From Clostridiaceae bacterium (GTDB lineage Bacteria > Bacillota > Clostridia > Saccharofermentanales > UBA5734), in assembly GCA_012520975.1 (NCBI GenBank), contig JAAYNF010000158.1, forward strand, positions 1 to 41,841: a stretch of DNA of 41,841 bases, in the 5' to 3' direction. Below the pieces are notes generated by a model, which had not been told where the DNA came from, made no database searches, and saw only the letters and a program-made list of their open reading frames with translations. This document shows positions 1 to 8,373 of this stretch, piece after piece. How positions within the stretch are numbered: position 1 is the first letter of the stretch; each line of letters begins with the position of its first letter. The translations under genes and the position numbers were made by a program.

Positions 1-45
1 CTAGACACTGATACTAGATGTTTTCATGGCTTTCTTCATAAATGA

Positions 46-86
46 GGGTGCCTCTTTCACTTTTTTAAGTCTTTTGAGACACCCCC
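46..86. mobile_element. Possible terminal end of an insertion sequence (body lying left of the window)
   Basis: Imperfect inverted repeat GGGTGcCTC...GAGaCACCC with inner ACTT/AAGT; reverse complement reads GGGGGTGTCTCAAAAGACTT, resembling ends of some DDE-transposase IS elements. No transposase visible in window. Confidence 0.25.
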
Positions 87-312
87 TTCTCTGCGGACCG
101 GCAAACAGCCGAAACATTGAATCAACCAGTCGGATAATATCAATAAAAAAGCATTGACAACAAAACTTTAACAAGGTATCATAAACACAACACCTATGTT
201 GCGATGCGCGACAAATCTGCAAATTAGTTTCTCCTAATCTTTCCTCGTTCATCGTCCACGCCTCGCAAGGGCAACGATAACTTCGGTTTCAAAAAAATCA
301 AAAGGAAGGAAG

Positions 313-936
313 ATGAAAGTGAAAAAAGCACTGGCAATTTTGACAATTATTACCTTGATCTTCATATTAACGATGCCGATTATAGCGGCAAACTACACTT
401 TTTATGAAACAAGTGTCGATCGATACCAAAACTGGGTATATATGTCCAAGGACGACGATATTATCGTTATTGATCCGCTGAACTATATTGAAATAAACTA
501 TTTCCATTACAAAGGGAGAGATTTTAACTTTACGCCGATCAAAGCCGTTTCGGCAAATTACTATCACTGGAAAGGCCGCGCCGACCTGAACGCCAGCCAG
601 GTCATTCAGGACACCTATACCGTTAAGACGACTGCTGATTTTGGCAATGAAGCAGCAGCCTTCGGAACACAAATTGGCTTTGCATATTCCCACACATCCA
701 CATTATCTGTTCAAAGCGAGATCGGCCCGAGCCTTCCATCTGGATATTACTTTTTTGGTGTTAAATTCAGAATCAGAGACTTTAAAACACGAGAGTACAA
801 GGAACGTTGGAAATTCAACTTATGGCGATGGTCATGGGAGCTTGCCAGCTCGTCGAATATATATCACTATGCGGCCAAAATTGACTATACCGGTTCCGGC
901 GCTCCCCCTACATACTATGGATGGCATATGGCCTAA
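313..936 (+). CDS. Secreted protein of unknown function (N-terminal signal peptide)
   Basis: ORF with RBS aaggaagg just upstream; N-terminus MKVKKALAILTIITLIFILTMPIIAA is signal-peptide-like; rich in Y/W/F; no recognised domain. Confidence 0.7.
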   Translation: MKVKKALAILTIITLIFILTMPIIAANYTFYETSVDRYQNWVYMSKDDDIIVIDPLNYIEINYFHYKGRDFNFTPIKAVSANYYHWKGRADLNASQVIQDTYTVKTTADFGNEAAAFGTQIGFAYSHTSTLSVQSEIGPSLPSGYYFFGVKFRIRDFKTREYKERWKFNLWRWSWELASSSNIYHYAAKIDYTGSGAPPTYYGWHMA

Positions 937-960
937 TTAATCGAAAGGAAATGGATTTCA

Positions 961-2004
961 ATGCACCAAAGATTAGCAATTGCGATGTTTGTCTTGGGTC
1001 TTCTGATCGGACTCTGTTCCTGTGGATCGGTTGGTATTACAGGCGAAACGGTTGATGCCGATTTGCTGGTTGACCTGACGGTTCCCGGTCATTCCGACAT
1101 TTCATTTCAACTGCAATGGTACAGGATTTCCGATCAATTTTCCGCGCCGCTGAAAGACAACTTGACTATGACGTACAAGGTCGGACAGGAGGTCACTTTG
1201 GAAGGGGAGAATATTGACCAGCTATCCGGTGCTCTCCTGTCGGTCCGATTGGTTGATCTTGCGGATCTCACGGGAAAAGATTATTTCCGAACGCTTCTAA
1301 TTGAAGAAGACTACACATACAACAATGGTCGTTATTTAAATGCCGAGGGCATCTATCGGGAGCCACGGAGGGCAGACATCATGGAAGCCAGACGGCTGCT
1401 TGACAATTACATTGCCAAAGCCAAGGTTCTGTTGTTCAGCATGACGTATGAGGGTTCCGTGACCAAGGCGATCCACGTCCGATCAATTGAAATTGATGAA
1501 CTTGCCTACCGATGCGAGTTTAAGTTGTTTCAAATCAAACCGGAACCATTGCCGATGGATAACACTCAAGAGCTTTTTGCAGATTTTCAGCCCTCAGGTT
1601 ACGGCGGGGTGCTGGCCGGGCCTTCATTGGCCAATTGTGGTTACCTGTTTGTTCAAGGGAAAGCCGGTAAAGCCATTTCCGACATATCTTGCAGAGCCTT
1701 GAATAAAGGTTGCCGAATAATCGGATCCGACGCGGACGGGGTGGATCGGTCAATTTGTGGCGGCCGCACATCCCCTCCATTAAAAACCGGCAATTTTTCC
1801 GCGGGCGAATCGATCGATCTGGTTTTTGATTATATCATTGCGGATCCGGAAGATAAGCCGTTGCGCACCTATGATCTTGCTGTGGCCTGCCTGCTCACTA
1901 CTTTCGATATGTCTGACGGCAGGATTCTGCATAGTTATCATTACCAGACATCCATGCGCTCACCGGAATTTTCCCTCGTTCACCTTCTCCACGCCTATCG
2001 TTGA
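961..2004 (+). CDS. Putative lipoprotein of unknown function
   Basis: Lipobox-like LGLLIGLCSC at N-terminus; RBS gaaagga upstream; 25 bp downstream of the secreted ORF, same strand. Confidence 0.7.
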   Translation: MHQRLAIAMFVLGLLIGLCSCGSVGITGETVDADLLVDLTVPGHSDISFQLQWYRISDQFSAPLKDNLTMTYKVGQEVTLEGENIDQLSGALLSVRLVDLADLTGKDYFRTLLIEEDYTYNNGRYLNAEGIYREPRRADIMEARRLLDNYIAKAKVLLFSMTYEGSVTKAIHVRSIEIDELAYRCEFKLFQIKPEPLPMDNTQELFADFQPSGYGGVLAGPSLANCGYLFVQGKAGKAISDISCRALNKGCRIIGSDADGVDRSICGGRTSPPLKTGNFSAGESIDLVFDYIIADPEDKPLRTYDLAVACLLTTFDMSDGRILHSYHYQTSMRSPEFSLVHLLHAYR

Positions 2005-2047
2005 TACTTCTTATTTGACTTTTTCAAAGGGCGGCAATGATTTCTGC

Positions 2048-2053
2048 TATAAT
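2048..2053 (+). promoter_or_regulatory. Probable extended -10 promoter for dusB (tgcTATAAT)
   Basis: TGC-TATAAT 30 bp upstream of the probable ATG at 2083; weak -35. Confidence 0.45.
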
Positions 2054-2082
2054 TGGTTCACTAAATAATGCAGGTGCATTGC

Positions 2083-3129
2083 ATGCCAACCTTGTTTTTA
2101 CATCCGCTCCAAATAGGAAATGTCAGGCTGGACAATAATTTGGCCTTGGCGCCGTTGGCCGGGACATCTAATTTGGCTTTTCGTCCAATTTGTCGACGTT
2201 TTGGCGCCGGTCTGACGGTTTCCGAATTGGTCAGTGCGCGTGGTGTTTGTTACGATCCGGAGTTTCGTCGCAACTGGCGCTATTTGGTTTTTGACCCGAC
2301 CGAGAGACCGATTGCCATTCAGCTTTTCGGCAGTGAGCCGAAGGATTTTGCCAATGCCATTCGCCGCATTCTTGAGCACCCGTTGCTGGGACAATGCAGC
2401 ATGATCGACCTGAATATGGGTTGTCCGGTCAACAAGATTGTTAAAGCCGGAGAGGGAGCCGCCCTGATGCGGACTCCTGATCGGGCTGCTCGGATTATTG
2501 AAGCCAGCGTCAAGGCCGCCGACGGATTTAATAAACCTGTTACGGTTAAGTTGCGCAAAGGCTGGGATGACAGCCATGTCAATGCGGTTTCTTTTGCTCG
2601 TCTCGCTGAAAGCGCAGGTGCGGCAGCCCTGACCGTTCACGGACGGACACGCAGCCAGTTCTATGGCGGCCGAGCGGACTGGTCGGTTATCGGTGAAGTA
2701 AAAGCCGCCGTCAGTGTTCCGGTTTATGGTAACGGCGATATCGACTCCCCCTCAGCGGCGCGGCAGATGATTCGAGAAGCGGGGGTGGATGGCTTGATGC
2801 TTGGGCGTGCAGCCCGAGGCAATCCTTGGATTTTCAGTTGGTTGACAAATGCACTGACGGTCGAGGAGCCAAAGTCGGATATTGTGCCCGAACTTACCCC
2901 TGACGACAAAATCCCGGTTATCTTGGAACATCTCGATGCCTTGATTGATTTGCGCGGCGAGTTAACGGCGATTCGCGAAATGCGAAAACAGCTGATTTTT
3001 TATCTTAGCGGCACACCGCACGGCGCTGAAATCAAGCGCCGGGCCATGACCGCCAATTCACGGTCGGAGATTTTAGCTGTATTGGAAGATTGGCGTATTA
3101 AGTGCAAGAAACATTGTGAACATTCATAA
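2083..3129 (+). CDS. dusB: tRNA-dihydrouridine synthase
   Basis: Motifs LAPLAGTSNLAFR, DLNMGCPVNKI, GAGAALM-like, LTVHGRTRSQFYGGRADW, GNGDI; ORF opens at 2068 but an AGGTG RBS favours ATG at 2083. Confidence 0.93.
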   Translation: MPTLFLHPLQIGNVRLDNNLALAPLAGTSNLAFRPICRRFGAGLTVSELVSARGVCYDPEFRRNWRYLVFDPTERPIAIQLFGSEPKDFANAIRRILEHPLLGQCSMIDLNMGCPVNKIVKAGEGAALMRTPDRAARIIEASVKAADGFNKPVTVKLRKGWDDSHVNAVSFARLAESAGAAALTVHGRTRSQFYGGRADWSVIGEVKAAVSVPVYGNGDIDSPSAARQMIREAGVDGLMLGRAARGNPWIFSWLTNALTVEEPKSDIVPELTPDDKIPVILEHLDALIDLRGELTAIREMRKQLIFYLSGTPHGAEIKRRAMTANSRSEILAVLEDWRIKCKKHCEHS

Positions 3130-3152
3130 TGGAAGTTGTTGAAGTTGCATAG

Positions 3153-3158
3153 TATAAT
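3153..3158 (+). promoter_or_regulatory. Candidate -10 box (TATAAT) for the EF-G-like gene
   Basis: TATAAT immediately upstream of the structured leader at 3168-3219; -35 weak. Confidence 0.45.
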
Positions 3159-3167
3159 AATAGGCGC

Positions 3168-3219
3168 GGCGCCGCAGCAAGGAGCACGAGTCCTTAGCGA
3201 TGAAAAGACTTGCGGCGCC
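3168..3219 (+). other. Structured 5' leader element: nested stem-loops upstream of the EF-G-like gene
   Basis: Perfect 8-bp outer stem GGCGCCGC(3168-3175)/GCGGCGCC(3212-3219) enclosing a 5-bp hairpin AAGGA(3179-3183)/TCCTT(3191-3195); no T-tract after it. Confidence 0.6.
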
Positions 3220-3249
3220 AGCAGGTTAATTTAAGGGGGAATCTTGGGT

Positions 3250-5334
3250 ATGAAAAACTATCCCGCAGCTAAAATTCGTAATCTGGTTCTACTGGGTCAT
3301 GGTGGATCAGGAAAAACCGCATTTGCCGAGGCAGTCCTGTTTAATGCCAAGGCCATTGACCGGATGGGCAAATCCACTGATGGAAATACAGTCATGGATT
3401 TTGATTCCGAGGAGATCCGCCGCAAGATTTCGCTGAATACTTCCGTTGCCGCATGTGCATGGCGTGATTATAAAGTAAACCTGATCGACACCCCAGGCGA
3501 TTTTGACTTTCTTGGCGAGTTGATGATGGGGCTTCGTGTGGCTGATGCCGGCTTGATTCTGATTAGCGCCAAAGACGGTGCATCGGTCGGCGCCGAAAAA
3601 GCAATACGGCACAGCCGAAAACTTAAATTGCCGCTTTTCTATTTCATCAGTCGAATGGACGAGGCCAATGCCAATTTTGACAAGGCATTGGAAAGTTTGC
3701 AGGAGACCTTTGGCAATCAGGTTGTTCCTTTTGCGCTGCCGATTGTCAGTGAAGGCAAGATGACCGGGATCGTCGACGTTGTCGAGGGAAAAGCCTATGC
3801 AATGGATGGGAAAACCAATGCATTAAAGCCGATCGACATCCCAACGGCTTTGCAAGATTCGGTCTCGGCACTGCAGGAATCTTTGCATGAAACCGTTGCC
3901 GAAACCAGCGAAGCTCTGCTGGAAAAGTTTTTTAGCGGCGAACCATTTACTGCAGAAGAGATGACTACCGGTCTGCGGGCGGCTGTTGCCGACGGTTCGA
4001 TTAATCCGGTTTTCGTCGGATCCGGCACTATGAACTGGGGCATCGGCTTTGCTATGGATCATATTTGTCGCTATATGCCGGCTCCGACGGATGTTGCGAC
4101 CGCCAAAGCCACGTCGCCGGACGGCGCCGCCCTGGATGTTGATCTGGATCCCGATGCGCCGTTGGCGGCTTTTGTTTTCAAAACAATTGCCGACCCGTTT
4201 GTCGGTCGTATTTCGATGTTCCGAGTCTATTCCGGTACTTTCAAGGCCAACAGCTCGGTCTACAATCCAATCAAGGAAAAAGACGAAAGAATCGGCGCTC
4301 TCTTTACCATGGTGGGCAAAAAGCAGCTGCCGACCGACCAAGTTGCCGCCGGCGATATTGGCGCGGTAACCAAATTATTGTTGACCACAACCAATGATAC
4401 CTTGTGTGATCGCAGCCAACCGGTCATCCTGAAGCAAATTAAGTTCCCGTTCCCGTGTCTATCACTGGCTATTTTGCCTGTCGTTAAAGGTGAGGAAGAC
4501 AAAATCATGTCCGGCCTCAACAAGCTTAAAGATGAAGATCCGGTTTTTGAAGTGGTGAACGATGCCGAAACCCGCCAAATGGTCATATCCGGTTTGGGCG
4601 AACAACAGCTGGATGTGCTTCGGAGCAAGTTAAAGGCCAAATTCAATGTCGATGCCACGTTGGAAGAACCACGGGTTGCCTATCGTGAGACCATCCGCAA
4701 GAAGGTTCGTGTCCAAGGCAGACATAAAAAACAAACCGGCGGCCACGGTCAATACGGTGATGTGTGGATCGAATTTGAACCCGGAGAAGAAGAGGGATTG
4801 ACCTTCGAAGAAAAGATCTTCGGCGGCTCGGTTCCCAAATCATACCATCCCGCTGTTGAGAAGGGATTGCAGGAGGCCATCCAGAAAGGCGTTCTGGCCG
4901 GTTATCCCGTGGTCAATCTCAAGGCCACTTTGGTTGATGGATCCTATCACGATGTGGACTCATCGGAAATTGCCTTTAAACTGGCGGCACGCTTGGCCTA
5001 CAGAAGCGGGTTGCCTCAGGCCGCACCGGTTTTGCTCGAACCGATCAGCTCGATTGAAGTTCATATTCCGGAGGCGTTCCTAGGAGACGTTATGGGTGAC
5101 ATGAACAGGCGTCGGGGGAGAATCATGGGGATCAATCCGGATGGGGACGAACAGGTCGTATTGGCGGAAGCCCCCACATCAGAGTTGGCCAAGTATGCCA
5201 CCGACCTGAAATCGATGACCCAAGGCAGGGGCTGGTATACGATCGCTTTCGCCCGTTATGAACAAGCGCCCCAGCAGATAGCCGATAAGGTCATTGCCGA
5301 TGCCAAGCAACGCATGGAGGAAGATGAAGACTAA
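3250..5334 (+). CDS. Elongation factor G-like translational GTPase (EF-G paralog class)
   Basis: P-loop GHGGSGKT, DTPGD, SRMD, and EF-G domain IV/V motifs (GRHKKQTGGHGQYGDVWIEFEP, SYHDVDSSEIAFKLAAR, GDVMGDMNRRRGRI). RBS aaggggga fits ATG 3250 rather than TTG 3244. Confidence 0.9.
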   Translation: MKNYPAAKIRNLVLLGHGGSGKTAFAEAVLFNAKAIDRMGKSTDGNTVMDFDSEEIRRKISLNTSVAACAWRDYKVNLIDTPGDFDFLGELMMGLRVADAGLILISAKDGASVGAEKAIRHSRKLKLPLFYFISRMDEANANFDKALESLQETFGNQVVPFALPIVSEGKMTGIVDVVEGKAYAMDGKTNALKPIDIPTALQDSVSALQESLHETVAETSEALLEKFFSGEPFTAEEMTTGLRAAVADGSINPVFVGSGTMNWGIGFAMDHICRYMPAPTDVATAKATSPDGAALDVDLDPDAPLAAFVFKTIADPFVGRISMFRVYSGTFKANSSVYNPIKEKDERIGALFTMVGKKQLPTDQVAAGDIGAVTKLLLTTTNDTLCDRSQPVILKQIKFPFPCLSLAILPVVKGEEDKIMSGLNKLKDEDPVFEVVNDAETRQMVISGLGEQQLDVLRSKLKAKFNVDATLEEPRVAYRETIRKKVRVQGRHKKQTGGHGQYGDVWIEFEPGEEEGLTFEEKIFGGSVPKSYHPAVEKGLQEAIQKGVLAGYPVVNLKATLVDGSYHDVDSSEIAFKLAARLAYRSGLPQAAPVLLEPISSIEVHIPEAFLGDVMGDMNRRRGRIMGINPDGDEQVVLAEAPTSELAKYATDLKSMTQGRGWYTIAFARYEQAPQQIADKVIADAKQRMEEDED

Positions 5335-5394
5335 GACTGCTTCGGCAAATTTTATTACTCATAACTTTTCTTCAATAGGTGTGTTTTGATTGCT

Positions 5395-5430
5395 GAAATC
5401 TCCTGATTCAATGTTGGGTCGGGAGATTTC
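5395..5430 (+). other. 9-bp inverted repeat in a long intergenic region
   Basis: GAAATCTCC (5395-5403) / GGAGATTTC (5422-5430), 18-nt loop, no T-tract. Confidence 0.4.
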
Positions 5431-5594
5431 GATTCCAAAGCCCTTTCAGCTGCGGCTGCCCCAAGGAGATCCGACTACTTGCCCTCTGAGAAAAAACCTG
5501 ATATCATTGGGCTGATCGCACGCTCAAAAGGCGATTCGACGTCCGGATATTCTCTTTAGTTACCGAGCCGGATTTTAAAAGGAGATATGCCATC

Positions 5595-6971
5595 GTGGAA
5601 GACGGCAGTAGTATAAGCTACTTCTTATCGGCTGTAAGTCAGCCTATTTCTTCAATGCCCCTAATACTCGATCTGCTGGTTTTATTCATTTTGATTTTTA
5701 TCAATGCATTTTTTTCGGCGTCAGAAATTGCCATTATCACTCTGAACGATAACATGATCAAAAAGAGAGCTGAGGAAGGCGATCGGGTTTCTCAGCGCTT
5801 ATACAAGCTCATATCCGAACCCAGCTCTTTCCTAGCTACGATCCAGGTCGGTGTCACACTAGCCGGGTTTTTATCCTCTGCCTTTGCCGCCGATAAGTTT
5901 TCCAGAAGACTCTACGATATTTTAGCCGTCAACAACCGCGCGATATACGACATCAGCTTGGTGGTTGTCACCATTATCCTGTCCTACTTTTCATTGGTTT
6001 TTGGTGAACTGGTGCCCAAGCGGATCGCACAAAACAATCCTGAAAGGATGGCTCGCAGGGTCGTTAATATTATCCGTGCAACCGGCTTTGTTCTGCGCCC
6101 GTTTATCTTGCTGCTGACCGCGTCCACCAATTTGGTTTTAAAGCTCTTTGGAATCAGCCCCAACGCCAACGACCGGCGTGTTACCGAGGAAGAGATCCGC
6201 ATGCTGGTTGATGTCGGGCGTGAATCCGGCAGCATTCATGCCAACGAGAAGGAAATGATCGAGAAAATCTTTGAGTTCAATGACAAAGAGGTTTCGGAGA
6301 TCATGACGCATCGGACCAGTGTCGTATCCTTGGATATTGATTCCGATTACGCCGAAGTCTTGGAAGTGGCGGTTCATGAAAAATATACTCGTATTCCGGT
6401 CTACGAAGACAACATCGATAATATCATTGGAATTCTGCACATCAAAGATCTGCTTTATCATGCCGCCGAAGGCCTTTCCCGGCCGTTTTCGCTGCGGCAC
6501 ATGATCCGCCCGCCCTACATTGTTCCGGAATCCAAGACCATTGACGCCCTTTTCCGGGAAATGCAGCGCGACCGAGCCCAAATGGCTGTCGTCATTGATG
6601 AATATGGCGGAACTGCCGGCATTGTCACGGTTGAGGACTTGTTGGAGGAAATCGTGGGTAGCATCCAGGATGAATATGACGAAGAAGAGCAGGAAATTGT
6701 TCAAAAAGACGACAATACATACCTGATCGCCGGCCAGACCTCCTTAGACGAGGTAAGTGAAGCTGTAAATCAAGAATTTCCCGATGAGGATTATGATACT
6801 TTGGCCGGGCTGGTGATCAACCTGCTTGGGCGGATACCGGATGAGCATGAATATCCGGAGGTTGAATTTGGCAATCTCCGTCTCAAAGTTTTAGAGATGT
6901 CAGAAAAAAGAGTGTCGCTCATTGAATTGACCTTGCTGCCCAAAGCCGAAGAAGGAGAAGCAGATGACTGA
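5595..6971 (+). CDS. HlyC/CorC family membrane protein (DUF21 + tandem CBS + CorC/HlyC C-terminal domain)
   Basis: N-terminal TM segments, [70 protein letters not shown] motifs; GTG start with AAGGAG upstream. Confidence 0.92.
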   Translation: MEDGSSISYFLSAVSQPISSMPLILDLLVLFILIFINAFFSASEIAIITLNDNMIKKRAEEGDRVSQRLYKLISEPSSFLATIQVGVTLAGFLSSAFAADKFSRRLYDILAVNNRAIYDISLVVVTIILSYFSLVFGELVPKRIAQNNPERMARRVVNIIRATGFVLRPFILLLTASTNLVLKLFGISPNANDRRVTEEEIRMLVDVGRESGSIHANEKEMIEKIFEFNDKEVSEIMTHRTSVVSLDIDSDYAEVLEVAVHEKYTRIPVYEDNIDNIIGILHIKDLLYHAAEGLSRPFSLRHMIRPPYIVPESKTIDALFREMQRDRAQMAVVIDEYGGTAGIVTVEDLLEEIVGSIQDEYDEEEQEIVQKDDNTYLIAGQTSLDEVSEAVNQEFPDEDYDTLAGLVINLLGRIPDEHEYPEVEFGNLRLKVLEMSEKRVSLIELTLLPKAEEGEADD

Positions 6972-7623
6972 CCGCTCCTTTTCAAGAGGGGCGGCGTTTT
7001 TCGATTTGGACGGGACCTTGTTGGATACGGTGCCGCTGATTATTGAATCATACCAACATACTTTCCGGCATTTTTTAGGTGAGCCGGGCAATGAAGCTGA
7101 TATTCTGGCCGGAATCGGTATCCCGCTGGACGATTTTTTCCGCAATTCGTGGCCGGAACAAGCCGAGGTCATGAAAGCAGTTTATCTTCAACACAATCAT
7201 GCTCGGCTGGATACGCATATTGCGATTTTTCGCGAAGTTCCGGTCATGTTGGAGCGTTTGCGTCGGTTGAAGATCCCGATGGGGATCGTGACCTCCAAGA
7301 GGCAATACGCCGCTATGCGCAGTCTACGATTTTTTGATCTTGAGCATTATTTTCAAATTTTTGTCGTCAAAGAATCTACTCTATTGCACAAGCCCAACCC
7401 TGACCCATTGTATGAAGCCATGCGCCAAATGCGGATCGATAGTCCCGCCCGGGTTGTTTACATCGGCGACAGCCTCCACGATCTACACAGCGCGAAAAGG
7501 GCGGGGTGCCGCAGCGCGATTGTGGATTGGACCGCAATGCCACGGGAACAATTATTGGCTGCCGATCCTGATCTTTGGCTGACGAAAACCGAGGAACTGG
7601 TCGATTATTTTAAACATCTGTAA
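6964..7623 (+). CDS. HAD-superfamily hydrolase, PpaX/Gph-like phosphatase
   Basis: FFDLDGTLLDT, VTSKRQ, KPNPDPLYEA, YIGDSLHDLHSAKRAG motifs; overlaps upstream gene by 8 bp. Confidence 0.88.
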   Translation: MTDRSFSRGAAFFDLDGTLLDTVPLIIESYQHTFRHFLGEPGNEADILAGIGIPLDDFFRNSWPEQAEVMKAVYLQHNHARLDTHIAIFREVPVMLERLRRLKIPMGIVTSKRQYAAMRSLRFFDLEHYFQIFVVKESTLLHKPNPDPLYEAMRQMRIDSPARVVYIGDSLHDLHSAKRAGCRSAIVDWTAMPREQLLAADPDLWLTKTEELVDYFKHL

Positions 7624-7657
7624 TATAATTGGATGGATTTTATTTTCGGAGGCTAAC

Positions 7658-8269
7658 ATGGCGCGTTATGGCTATATGCTGTTGGATCTGTCCGATCCGG
7701 ATGTCAGTCGACAGGCGATGCAGTTGGACACGATCGGCGGATATGATCGGATTTTTGTCGATCGACGCCCGAACAGATCCGGAACAGGCGGACGGATCCA
7801 ACGCAAGAAAATGCTGCAAGCATTGATCCCCGGGGATGTGGTTTATGTTGCCGCCGCCGACCGCTTGGGTGACAATATGCGTGATTTTCTCAAGGTTGTC
7901 CATCTCATGGAGGATCTGGGAGCCGATCTGGTGATCCTGCAGGAAAACGTTGACACGCGAGATTCATCCGGCCGCGCAGCGCTTCGCCTGCTGAAGTCTG
8001 TAGCCAACATCGATTTTCATTTCCAGTCGCAAAGCAAAAAGATCGGAATCGAAACCGCCCGACTTCAAGGCCGCCGCATCGGTCGGCCGCCGGTTCCGAT
8101 CCCGCCGGGATTCCGCGATATCTGTCGACAATGGTCTGAAGGTCGGATCAGTGCCGCGGAAGCCATGCGCCGTTCCGGATTGCGCAGTACCAGCTTTTAC
8201 AAAAAAGCGCGTGAGTTGGGGTTTGTTGCGCCGTCGAAACGTTTAAGGCAGGAGTCAAAAAAGCCGTAA
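7658..8269 (+). CDS. Serine-recombinase (resolvase)-fold protein, probably catalytically inactive, with C-terminal HTH
   Basis: Resolvase-like DRIFVDRRPNRSGTGGR, GDVVYVAAADRLGDN, ARLQGRRIGRPP and HTH-like SAAEAMRRSGLRSTSFYKK, but N-terminal YARVST motif replaced by YGYMLLDLS. RBS cggagg. Confidence 0.75.
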   Translation: MARYGYMLLDLSDPDVSRQAMQLDTIGGYDRIFVDRRPNRSGTGGRIQRKKMLQALIPGDVVYVAAADRLGDNMRDFLKVVHLMEDLGADLVILQENVDTRDSSGRAALRLLKSVANIDFHFQSQSKKIGIETARLQGRRIGRPPVPIPPGFRDICRQWSEGRISAAEAMRRSGLRSTSFYKKARELGFVAPSKRLRQESKKP

Positions 8270-8307
8270 ACGCCACAGCAATCGGTTGTCAACAAGAGGT
8301 GATCCGG

Positions 8308-8336
8308 TTGTTTCAGCGCGAAAGACTGTGTATAAT
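8308..8336 (+). promoter_or_regulatory. Candidate promoter for the prsA-like gene (TTGTTT-N17-TATAAT)
   Basis: TTGTTT 8308-8313, 17 bp, TATAAT 8331-8336, upstream of RBS and ATG 8374; lies inside the over-extended ORF call. Confidence 0.6.
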
Positions 8337-8373
8337 TGGTAAATGCCCATTTAAAGATGAAGGATGGATCGAA

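Noticed and set aside
1-252. 83-aa minus-strand ORF at the left edge
   Set aside because: No motif, covers the putative IS-end repeat; probably non-coding.
3250-5334. Tetracycline-resistance ribosomal protection protein
   Set aside because: Related fold, but the P-loop GHGGSGKT, absence of the canonical switch I and the chromosomal context fit an EF-G-like paralog better than a Tet(M)-type protein.
5341-5500. M-box-like riboswitch (AATAGGTG..., GCGGCTGCCCC fragments)
   Set aside because: Only scattered short matches; could not align the conserved core, so kept only as an unexplained intergenic region.
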